Under the pieces are notes generated by a model. The model searched no databases and had not been told where the DNA came from. It saw nothing but the letters and a program-made list of their open reading frames with translations. Position numbers and translations under genes: made by a program. Shown in pieces: positions 14,572-21,428 of a DNA stretch of 22,353 nt. Location of the stretch: NCBI GenBank assembly GCA_046046245.1, contig JBJOKE010000064.1, positions 1 through 22,353 of the forward strand, read 5' to 3'. This stretch comes from UBA4615 sp046046245 (GTDB lineage: Bacteria; Pseudomonadota; Gammaproteobacteria; Burkholderiales; Burkholderiaceae_E). Every line of letters begins with the position of its first letter. Positions within the stretch are counted from its first letter, which is position 1.

Positions 14572-14581
14572 CGGCGCCGCC

Positions 14582-16192
14582 CTAGGCTTCGATCCGACGC
14601 CCGTGCTCGCGCGTCGCGTGGAAGCGGACCTTCGGCCAGCGCTCCTGCGTGAGCCGCAGGTTCACGCCCGAGTCGGCGAGGTAGACGAGGTTGCCGTCGA
14701 CGTCCTTCGCGAGCTTCAGCTGCTGCGCACGCTGGAACTCGCGCAGCACCTGCTCGTCGTCGCAGGTCACCCAGCGGGCGCTGTCGATGCCCGCGCGCTC
14801 GAAGGTCGCCTCGACGCCGTACTCGGTCTTCAGCCGGTGCTCGACCACCTCGAACTGCAGCTGGCCCACCGCGCCCAGCAGCGGCGTCTGGTCGACGAAG
14901 GGCTCGAAGACCTGCACCGCCCCCTCCTCGCCGAGCTGCTGCAGCCCCTTGAGCAGCTGCTTGCTCTTCAGCGGGTCGCGCAGCCGCGCGCGCGAGAACA
15001 GCTCGGGTGCGAAGTACGGGATGCCGGTGAAGCCCAGCGCCTCGTTCTGCTCGGTCAGCGTGTCGCCGATCTGCAGGTTGCCGTGGTTGTGCAGGCCGAT
15101 GATGTCGCCCGCGTAGGCGACCTCCATCAGCGAGCGCTCGTTGGCCATGAAGGTGAGCGCGTTCTGCACCTTCATCTCGCGCGCCAGGCGCCGGTGCCAG
15201 ACCTTGATGCCCGGGTCGTAGCGGCCCGAGCACACGCGCAGGAACGCGATGCGGTCGCGGTGCTTCGGGTCCATGTTCGCCTGGATCTTGAAGACGAACC
15301 CGGTGAAGCCCGGTTCCTGCGGCTCGACCGCGCGCGTGCCCGCGTCGCGGCCCTGCGGCGGCGGCGCCCAGTCGACCAGCGCGCGCAGGATCTCGCGCAC
15401 GCCGAAGTTGTTGATCCCCGAGCCGAAGAAGACCGGCGTCTGGCGGCCCGCGAGGAACTCGTCGACCTCGAATTCCGAGCCCGCGCCGCGCACGAGCTCG
15501 ATCTCGTCGCGCATCGCCGACATCTCCTGCGGGAACTCGGCGTCGAGCGCGGCGAGCGCGGCGCCCGAGATCGCCTCGACGGTCTGGTTCGCGCGCTCCT
15601 CGCCGGGCGCGAAGCGCAGCACCTCGTCGCGCAGCAGGTGGTAGACGCCGCGGAAGCGCTTGCCCGCGCCGACCGGCCAGGTGACCGGCGCGCACCGGAT
15701 CTTCAGCACCGACTCGATCTCGTCGAGCAGCTCGAGCGGCTCGCGGACCTCGCGGTCGAGCTTGTTGACGAAGGTGACGATCGGCGTGTCGCGCAGCCGG
15801 CAGACCTCGAGCAGCTTGATGGTCTGCGCCTCGACGCCCTTGGCGGCGTCGACCACCATCACCGCGCAGTCCACCGCGGTCAGCACGCGGTAGGTGTCCT
15901 CGGAGAAGTCCTGGTGGCCCGGGGTGTCGAGCAGGTTGAAGACGCAGCCGTCGTACTCGAACTGCATCACCGAGCTGGCCACCGAGATGCCGCGCTGCTT
16001 CTCGACCTCCATCCAGTCCGAGGTCGCATGCCGCGCGCTCTTGCGCGCCTTGACCGTGCCGGCGAGCTGGATCGCGCCGCCGAACAGCAGCAGCTTCTCG
16101 GTCAGCGTGGTCTTGCCGGCGTCGGGGTGCGAGATGATCGCGAAGGTGCGCCGGCGGGCGACCTCGCGCGCGAGCTCGGGAGAGGTGTCCAT
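14582..16192 (-). CDS. prfC: Peptide chain release factor 3
   Basis: 536 residues, matching RF3 (about 530). RF3 is the translational GTPase that removes RF1 or RF2 from the ribosome after peptide release. G motifs: SHPDAGKT (21-28, P-loop), RGIS (67-70, switch I), DTPGHQD (89-95, switch II) and NKLD (143-146). RF3-specific features are the KARKSARHATSDWMEVEKQRG region (48-68) and the C-terminal VGQLQFEVVEHRL and GRRIEA end. The ATG at 16192 gives the standard N-terminus; a longer open frame upstream is not conserved. No Shine-Dalgarno is visible, and a candidate extended -10 lies only 12 bases upstream. It is followed at 10 bases by benE and is divergent from the second Bug operon. Confidence 0.97.
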   Translation of the reverse strand: MDTSPELAREVARRRTFAIISHPDAGKTTLTEKLLLFGGAIQLAGTVKARKSARHATSDWMEVEKQRGISVASSVMQFEYDGCVFNLLDTPGHQDFSEDTYRVLTAVDCAVMVVDAAKGVEAQTIKLLEVCRLRDTPIVTFVNKLDREVREPLELLDEIESVLKIRCAPVTWPVGAGKRFRGVYHLLRDEVLRFAPGEERANQTVEAISGAALAALDAEFPQEMSAMRDEIELVRGAGSEFEVDEFLAGRQTPVFFGSGINNFGVREILRALVDWAPPPQGRDAGTRAVEPQEPGFTGFVFKIQANMDPKHRDRIAFLRVCSGRYDPGIKVWHRRLAREMKVQNALTFMANERSLMEVAYAGDIIGLHNHGNLQIGDTLTEQNEALGFTGIPYFAPELFSRARLRDPLKSKQLLKGLQQLGEEGAVQVFEPFVDQTPLLGAVGQLQFEVVEHRLKTEYGVEATFERAGIDSARWVTCDDEQVLREFQRAQQLKLAKDVDGNLVYLADSGVNLRLTQERWPKVRFHATREHGRRIEA

Positions 16193-16203
16193 GGGTCGGC
16201 GCG

Positions 16204-16212
16204 AGTGTATCA
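16204..16212 (-). promoter_or_regulatory. Extended -10 promoter candidate for prfC
   Basis: On the minus strand the sequence TGATACACT is an extended -10: TG, one base, then TACACT with four of six consensus matches. It would start transcription about 5-6 bases before the prfC ATG, giving an almost leaderless message, which fits the lack of a ribosome site. No -35 was found. Confidence 0.4.
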
Positions 16213-16254
16213 GCCGGGCCGTGGGCGGCCGACGCGGCGGTCGGCGCGGTCGGC

Positions 16255-16274
16255 GCGGATGCGGGATAATCCGC
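16255..16274 (+). promoter_or_regulatory. -10 element within an inverted repeat upstream of the Bug-TlpA-transglutaminase operon
   Basis: GATAAT (16265-16270) matches the -10 box at five of six bases and stands 49 bases before the ATG at 16320. It lies inside GCGGAT-N8-ATCCGC (16255-16260/16269-16274), a 6-bp inverted repeat that could be an operator. No -35 is recognisable; the upstream bases are repeated GGTCGGCGC units. Confidence 0.4.
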
Positions 16275-16319
16275 CGCCGCGCCCGCCCGGGCGCCGACCC
16301 GCAGCGTTTCTCCGGAACC

Positions 16320-17309
16320 ATGACCACGAACCGCAGACGATCCCTGCTGCGCGGCGCCCTCGCGTCGACCGCGCTCGCGCCCGCCACGTCCTGGGTCGGC
16401 GCGCAATCGACCGAGTCCTGGCCGTCGCGGCCGATCCGCATCCTGGTGGGCTTCGCGCCGGGCGGCAGCTCCGACGTCGTCGCGCGGCTGCTCGCGCAGA
16501 AGATCCAGCCGCTGCTCGGCCAGCCGGTGGTCGTCGAGAACCGCGTCGGCGCCGGCGGGCTGGTCGCGGCCGAGGCGGTGGCGCGCGGCCCGGCCGACGG
16601 GACCACTTGGCTGCTGATCCCGAGCGGTCACGCGAGCCAGGCGGCGATGCTCCGGCGCATGCCCTTCGACCCGGTGGACGGGCTCGCCTTCGTCGGCACG
16701 CTGACCGTCTACCCGATGTTCGTCGCGGTCGCGCCCGAATCCCCGATCCGCACGCTGAAGGACCTGGTCGAGCGCGCGAAGGCGGCACCCGGCAAGCTGT
16801 CGTTCACCTCGGTGGGCGTGGGTACCGCACACCACCTGATCGGCGAGTGGATCGCCGCCGAGTCCGGCGCCGACCTCGTCCACGTGCCGTACAAGGGCTC
16901 GGCCGCCGCGTTCACCGACGTCGCCGCCGGCCGCGTCGACCTGATGATCGAGACCGCGACCGCTGCGCTGCCCTACGTCCGCGGCGGCAAGCTGCGCGCG
17001 ATCGCGGTGACCTCGGACACCGGCCGCGCGCTGGTGCCCGGCGTGCAGGCGGCGGCGGAGACGATCCCCGGCCTCGAGTACGAGTCCTGGCTTGGCGTGG
17101 CGGTCGCACCCGGCACGCCGGCGCCGATCGTCGACCGGCTCGGGCAGGCGATCCGCACGGTGCTCGCGCAGCCCGACACCGTCCAGCGGCTCGACGACCT
17201 CGGCGGCCGCGCGAGCCCGTCGTCGCCCGCGGAATTCCGCGCGCGGGTCGCGCGCGACATCGACCGCTTCCGGCGCATCGTCGCATCGCGCGGGATCCCG
17301 CAGGAATGA
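16320..17309 (+). CDS. Bug/TctC-family periplasmic substrate-binding protein (second copy)
   Basis: 329 residues. The N-terminus has NRRRSLLRG before a hydrophobic stretch, a Tat-like signal, with likely cleavage after WVGA (about residue 28). Family hallmarks: WPSRPIRILVGFAPGGSSD, VVVENRVGAGGLVAAEAVA, FTSVGVGTAHHL, VHVPYKGSAAAF and LPYVRGGKLRAIAVTS. It is clearly divergent from the receptor at 10182, so probably binds a different carboxylate. No membrane TctAB genes are adjacent. The start is the ATG at 16320, weakly preceded by CCGGAA. The stop TGA overlaps the ATG of the TlpA gene as ATGA, implying translational coupling. The ligand is unknown. Confidence 0.93.
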   Translation: MTTNRRRSLLRGALASTALAPATSWVGAQSTESWPSRPIRILVGFAPGGSSDVVARLLAQKIQPLLGQPVVVENRVGAGGLVAAEAVARGPADGTTWLLIPSGHASQAAMLRRMPFDPVDGLAFVGTLTVYPMFVAVAPESPIRTLKDLVERAKAAPGKLSFTSVGVGTAHHLIGEWIAAESGADLVHVPYKGSAAAFTDVAAGRVDLMIETATAALPYVRGGKLRAIAVTSDTGRALVPGVQAAAETIPGLEYESWLGVAVAPGTPAPIVDRLGQAIRTVLAQPDTVQRLDDLGGRASPSSPAEFRARVARDIDRFRRIVASRGIPQE

Positions 17310-17890
17310 GCGGGACGACCCGGCGACCGGCCGGCCCCGGGTCCGGGACGCGCCGGGCCCTGCTCGGCGGCCTGGCGCTCGCCGCGGCCACGGCCACGGT
17401 CGCGCCTGCACGGGCCCTGGCGCAGGCGGCGGCCACCGAGGGCGGCGCGCAGAAGCGGCCGTGGCCCGCGGGCCGGCCGACGCCCGAGGTGGCGCTGCCC
17501 GCCTGGGAGGGCCCGGCGTGGACGCTGTCGGCGCAACGCGGCCAGGTGGTCGTGGTGAACTTCTGGGCCAGCTGGTGCGAGCCCTGCCGTGCCGAGATGC
17601 CCTCGCTCGAGCTGCTCGCCGCGCGCCACGAGCGCGACCGGCTGCAGGTCGTGGCGGTCAACTTCCGCGAGACCGACGCGGCGCTGCGGCGCTTCCTCGC
17701 GTCGATGCCGATCACGCTGCCGATCCTGCGCGACGCCGACGGCGCGGTCGCGAAGGCCTGGGGCGTGCGCGTGTTCCCGAGCACCGCGGTGATCGGCCGC
17801 GACGGCCGCGTCGCCTTCGTCGTCACCGGCGAGGTCGACTGGACCGGCGCCGAGGCGCGGCGCTGGATCGACCCGCTGATCCGCGCCTGA
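17306..17890 (+). CDS. TlpA-family thiol:disulfide oxidoreductase
   Basis: 194 residues, thioredoxin fold exported to the periplasm. The N-terminus has paired Arg residues (TRRALLGG) before a hydrophobic segment ending at ARALAQA (about 35-41), Tat-like or Sec. The active site is WASWCEPCRAEMPSL with Cys91 and Cys94, the TlpA/ResA form rather than the WCGPC thioredoxin form. FPSTAVIGRDGRV carries the cis-Pro. TlpA-like proteins keep periplasmic thiols reduced, for example in cytochrome c maturation, but no such genes are here. It is coupled to the Bug gene by ATGA and lies 47 bases before the transglutaminase gene, whose catalytic Cys might be a client (inference). Confidence 0.92.
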   Translation: MSGTTRRPAGPGSGTRRALLGGLALAAATATVAPARALAQAAATEGGAQKRPWPAGRPTPEVALPAWEGPAWTLSAQRGQVVVVNFWASWCEPCRAEMPSLELLAARHERDRLQVVAVNFRETDAALRRFLASMPITLPILRDADGAVAKAWGVRVFPSTAVIGRDGRVAFVVTGEVDWTGAEARRWIDPLIRA

Positions 17891-17937
17891 ACGCCGAACG
17901 CACTCCGATCGAAGACCAAGACACAGGAGGTCACCCG

Positions 17938-19044
17938 ATGTCCCGCTCCACCGACCGCCGCGCGCTGCTGAAGGCCGCCGCGCTCGCGCCCCTCGGCCTG
18001 CCGGCCGCCGCCTCCGCGCAGGCGCGGACCTTCGCGCCGACGCCCGGCGACTGGCGGACCTTCGAGATCGTCACGACCGTGACGGTCGCCGACGTGCAGG
18101 GTGCGGTCCAGGTCTGGCTGCCGATCCCCGACGTCGCCGCGTCGTGGCAGCAGCCGGTCGACCACGCGTGGAGCGGCAACGGCCGCAGCGCCGCGATCGT
18201 GGCCGACCCGCGCAGCGGCGTGCGGATGCTGCGCGCCGAGTTCGCCGAAGGCACGGCGGCCCCGACCGTCACGCTGACCAGCCGCGTGCGCACCCGCGAC
18301 CGCGCGACCGACTGGACGAAACGCGACGTGCCGGCCGAGGACGCGTCGGTGCTGCGGGCGTCGCTGCAGCCCACCGAGCTGCTGCCGCTCGACGGCATCG
18401 TCCGCGAGACCGCGCAGAAGGCCACGAAGGGCGCGCGCTCCGACCTCGACCGTGTCCGCGCGATCTACGACTGGGTGGTCGCCAACGCGCACCGAGAGCC
18501 GAAGACCCGCGGCTGCGGCACCGGCGACATCAGGGCGATGCTCGAGACCGGCAACCTCGGCGGCAAGTGCGCCGACCTGAACGCGGTCTTCGTCGGCCTG
18601 TGCCGAGCCTCGGGCGTGCCGGCACGCGACGTCTACGGGCTGCGGCTCGCGCCGTCGGCCTTCGGCTACAAGGAGCTCGGCGCGAACTCCGCGTCGCTCA
18701 AGGGCGCGCAGCACTGCCGCGCCGAGGCCTACGTGGCCGGCCACGGCTGGGTCGCGATGGACCCGGCCGACGTGCTGAAGGTGATGCGCCAGGAGACCGG
18801 CGACTGGATCCGCGATCCGAAGCACCCGGTGGTCGCGCCGGTCAACGCCGGGCTCTTCGGCGGCTGGGAGGGCAACTGGGTCGGCTGGAACACCGGCCAC
18901 GACGTGTCGCTGCCGGGCTCGCGCGGCAGGAACACCCTGCCCTTCCTGATGTACCCGAACGGCGAGAACGCGACCGGCCGCTTCGACGAGCTGGCCCCGG
19001 ACGACTTCCGCTACGTGATCTCGGCGCGCGAGCCGCGCGCCTGA
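17938..19044 (+). CDS. Exported transglutaminase-like (papain-fold) protein
   Basis: 368 residues. The N-terminus TDRRALLKAAALAPLG is a Tat-like signal, with likely cleavage after ASAQA (about residue 29). The transglutaminase-like core lies at about 168-280: GGKCADLNAVFVGLCRASG gives Cys211, HCRAEAYV gives His259, and WVAMDPAD gives Asp275, the complete Cys-His-Asp triad. The N-terminal third (35-130) looks like a beta-rich domain found before this core in related secreted proteins. Likely a periplasmic amidase/peptidase or cross-linker; the substrate is unknown. A perfect AGGAGG (17925-17930) stands 7 bases before the ATG, the strongest ribosome site in the window. It ends the Bug-TlpA operon. 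Confidence 0.9.
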   Translation: MSRSTDRRALLKAAALAPLGLPAAASAQARTFAPTPGDWRTFEIVTTVTVADVQGAVQVWLPIPDVAASWQQPVDHAWSGNGRSAAIVADPRSGVRMLRAEFAEGTAAPTVTLTSRVRTRDRATDWTKRDVPAEDASVLRASLQPTELLPLDGIVRETAQKATKGARSDLDRVRAIYDWVVANAHREPKTRGCGTGDIRAMLETGNLGGKCADLNAVFVGLCRASGVPARDVYGLRLAPSAFGYKELGANSASLKGAQHCRAEAYVAGHGWVAMDPADVLKVMRQETGDWIRDPKHPVVAPVNAGLFGGWEGNWVGWNTGHDVSLPGSRGRNTLPFLMYPNGENATGRFDELAPDDFRYVISAREPRA

Positions 19045-19046
19045 CG

Positions 19047-19067
19047 GCCGGGCGGCCTCCGCCCGGC
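19047..19067 (+). terminator. Strong GC hairpin after the transglutaminase gene
   Basis: GCCGGGCGG (19047-19055) and CCGCCCGGC (19059-19067) are perfect 9-bp arms around CCT, starting 3 bases after the stop. A partial second copy, GCCGGGCGGCC, follows near 19074-19084. No T tract follows, so intrinsic termination is probable from position and stability but not certain. Confidence 0.55.
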
Positions 19068-19120
19068 GGCCACGCCGGGCGGCCGTTGCACCGCCCCGGA
19101 GGCTCGGGCATCCTGCCCGG

Positions 19121-20752
19121 ATGCGACAGCTGCGCGGCCCCGACGCCCGATTCCTCTACGCGGACTCGGACCACGCGAACGCGAACGTCACGCTGGTCCA
19201 CATCTACGACCCGTCGACCGCGTCCGGCGGCCGGGTCCGCTTCAAGCAGATCCTCGCGCACATCGAGGCGCGGCTGCACCGCTCGCCGGTGTTCCGCCGC
19301 CGGCTGCTGCGCGTGCCGCTGGAGCTCGACTATCCGTACTGGATCGAGGACGAGCGCTTCGACCTCGAGTACCACGTGCGGCACATCGCGCTGCCGGCGC
19401 CGGGCGACTGGCGGCAGTTCTGCATCCAGGCCTCGCGGATCCACGCGCGGCCGCTCGACCTGTCGCGCCCGCTGTGGGAGATCCACGTGATCGAGGGGCT
19501 GCACGGGCTCCTCGGCCTGCCGGAGGGCAGCTTCGCGCTGCTGACCAAGGTGCACCACGCGGCGATCGACCTCGAGGGCGGCAGCGAGCTGACGATGCTG
19601 CTGCACGACACGGTCGCCGACCCGCCGCCACCCGCGCCGCCGGAGCCCTGGTTCCCCGAGTCGCCGCCCGGCACGCTGTCGCTGCTGGCGCGCAGCGTGG
19701 TCCGCAACGCGATCTCGCCGCTGCGGCTCGCGCGGCCCCTGATGACGCTGGCCGCGCGGCTCGCGCCGGCCGCCGCCTCGCTGGTGGGCGAGGCGCTGAT
19801 GCGGCCCGACGCGATGCCGGTCACCCGCTTCAACGCGATCGTCTCGCCGCACCGGGTGTTCGAGACGCGGCGCTTTCCGCTGGCCGACTTCCGCCGCATC
19901 CGCGCGCTGGTCGAGGGCGCGACGGTGAACGAGGTCGTGCTCGCGGTCTGCGCGGGCGGCCTGCGCCGCTATCTCGCGCACACCGGCGAGCTGCCGGCGG
20001 CGAGCCTGGTCGCGATCGCCCCGGCGACGCTGCGCGACACCGAGGCCGACACCGAGGCAGCGGGATCTCGGACCGAGCTCGCGCTGCTGCGCGCCGAGCT
20101 CGGCACCCACCTCGAGGACCCGATCGAGCGGCTCGCGTTCCTGCACGCGCAGGCGGTCGAGTCCGAGGCCTACGACCGCGCGGTGCCCGCGCGCGAGCTC
20201 ACCGACGTGCAGCGCCACACGCCGGCGCTGACGCTGGCGTTCGCCGCGAAGCTGCTCGGTGGCGCGACCGCCGGTGCGGGACGGCGCGCGCCGCTCGCGC
20301 ACTGCACGATCGTCAACGTGCCGGGCCCGTCGGTGCCGCTCTACCTCGGCGGCGCGCGGATGACCTACTTCTCCGCGATCATGCCGATCGCCGACGGCAT
20401 GGGGCTGGTGTTCGCGGTGACCAGCTACGACGGCATGCTGATCGTCTCGCCGACCGCCTGCCGCGAGCAGGTGCCGGACCCGGGCTTCCTCGCGCAGTGC
20501 GTGCGCGACAGCTTCCAGGAGTACCTCGCGCTCGCCGACGCGCGGCCGGCGAAGCCGCGGCGCACGCGCCCGTCGACGGCAGCCGGGACGACCGCCGCGA
20601 CCGCCCCCGCGGCGCGGCGCGTCAGGTCGGCACCGCGGACGGCGTCAGCAGCCGGTACAGCGATCCCGGCAGCCCCTTCGGATCGAACGGCCGCCACCCG
20701 CCCTCGGGCTGGGACAGCCGCTCGGCGACGATCCACAGCACCAGCGCGTTGA
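19121..20752 (+). CDS. WS/DGAT-family acyltransferase (wax ester synthase/diacylglycerol acyltransferase)
   Basis: 543 residues. Esterifies an acyl-CoA with a fatty alcohol or diacylglycerol to make storage lipid at the inner membrane. MRQLRGPDARFLYADS is a typical start; PLDLSRPLWE (111-120) is diagnostic; the catalytic motif HHxxxDG reads HHAAIDL (145-151), so both His and the Asp are kept but the Gly is Leu. NVPGPSVPLYLGGARM is the conserved C-terminal segment. The family-like part ends near SFQEYLALADAR (about residue 467); the last 75 residues are Ala/Arg/Thr-rich and overlap the opposite gene by 131 bases, as if a stop codon had been lost. A GGAGG lies 18 bases upstream, too far to be a good ribosome site. 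Confidence 0.9.
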   Translation: MRQLRGPDARFLYADSDHANANVTLVHIYDPSTASGGRVRFKQILAHIEARLHRSPVFRRRLLRVPLELDYPYWIEDERFDLEYHVRHIALPAPGDWRQFCIQASRIHARPLDLSRPLWEIHVIEGLHGLLGLPEGSFALLTKVHHAAIDLEGGSELTMLLHDTVADPPPPAPPEPWFPESPPGTLSLLARSVVRNAISPLRLARPLMTLAARLAPAAASLVGEALMRPDAMPVTRFNAIVSPHRVFETRRFPLADFRRIRALVEGATVNEVVLAVCAGGLRRYLAHTGELPAASLVAIAPATLRDTEADTEAAGSRTELALLRAELGTHLEDPIERLAFLHAQAVESEAYDRAVPARELTDVQRHTPALTLAFAAKLLGGATAGAGRRAPLAHCTIVNVPGPSVPLYLGGARMTYFSAIMPIADGMGLVFAVTSYDGMLIVSPTACREQVPDPGFLAQCVRDSFQEYLALADARPAKPRRTRPSTAAGTTAATAPAARRVRSAPRTASAAGTAIPAAPSDRTAATRPRAGTAARRRSTAPAR

Positions 20753-21428
20753 AGCCCAGCCCGACGTGGCTGCCCGGCACGCGGATGTTCTCGTGCCGCT
20801 CCGGGTCGCCGTCGATGGTCGCCTCGTGCGGCGGCACCACGCCGTCGGTCTCGGAGTAGAGGCACGAGACCGGCATCGGCGGCGGCTGCCGCAGGCGCTT
20901 CGCGTCGACGTGCGCGGCGTGCGCGACCGGCCCCATCGGATGCGCGACCAGCCGGTAGAGGGCCTTCACCACCGCCGGCGAGTCGCTGCGCTGCGGGTCG
21001 CCGCTGACCGGGCTGCCGAGGGTGATCACGGCGCGGACGCAGTCGGGCACCGCATGCGCGGCGAACATCGCGAACACGCCGCCCAGGCTCCAGCCGACGA
21101 GGCTCACGCGGCGGCCGTGCCGGTGATGCAGGAACCGCACCTTCTGCTCGAGCGCGCGCGCGTGCTTGCGCTGGAAACCGACGTTGCGGCCCAGCCCCCA
21201 GTCGTCGACCTCGTAGCCGCGGTTGCGCAGGTAGACCTTCAGCCCGAGCATCGAGCCCGCGTCGCCGACGAAGCCGGGGATCAGCAGCACCGGGTGGCCG
21301 TCGCCGCGCGGCGCCGACATCAGCAGCGGCAGCGACGAGGGCAGCAGCGCCGCCTCGAGCAGGGCGCGGTACTCGAGGATCGTCCACAGCGGGCTCGGCG
21401 GGCCGACCCGTTCACGGCGGGTCGTCAT
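20622..21428 (-). CDS. Alpha/beta hydrolase, lipase-like
   Basis: 268 residues. HPVLLIPGFVGDAGSM (45-60) supplies the oxyanion-hole region, GWSLGG gives the nucleophile Ser114, ETDGVV gives Asp195, and GSHVGLG gives His221: a complete triad. The PGF...WSLGG pattern is that of lipase-like or PhaC-like hydrolases acting on hydrophobic esters. No signal peptide is visible. The ATG (21426-21428) overlaps the stop of the upstream WS/DGAT gene as ATGA, so the two are translationally coupled; this suggests turnover or remodelling of the lipid made by the acyltransferase. The 3' end overlaps the tail of the converging WS/DGAT gene by 131 bases. A longer reading frame upstream of 21428 is only shadow of the neighbour. 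Confidence 0.9.
   Translation of the reverse strand: MTTRRERVGPPSPLWTILEYRALLEAALLPSSLPLLMSAPRGDGHPVLLIPGFVGDAGSMLGLKVYLRNRGYEVDDWGLGRNVGFQRKHARALEQKVRFLHHRHGRRVSLVGWSLGGVFAMFAAHAVPDCVRAVITLGSPVSGDPQRSDSPAVVKALYRLVAHPMGPVAHAAHVDAKRLRQPPPMPVSCLYSETDGVVPPHEATIDGDPERHENIRVPGSHVGLGFNALVLWIVAERLSQPEGGWRPFDPKGLPGSLYRLLTPSAVPT

Noticed and set aside
14400..17411. A 1003-codon minus-strand open frame over prfC
   Set aside because: It is a different frame from the RF3 sequence and has only low-complexity composition.
13691..17890. A very long plus-strand open frame running through prfC into the TlpA gene
   Set aside because: Only its last 194 codons (from 17306) are a real gene; the rest is antisense to benE and prfC or out of frame with the Bug gene.
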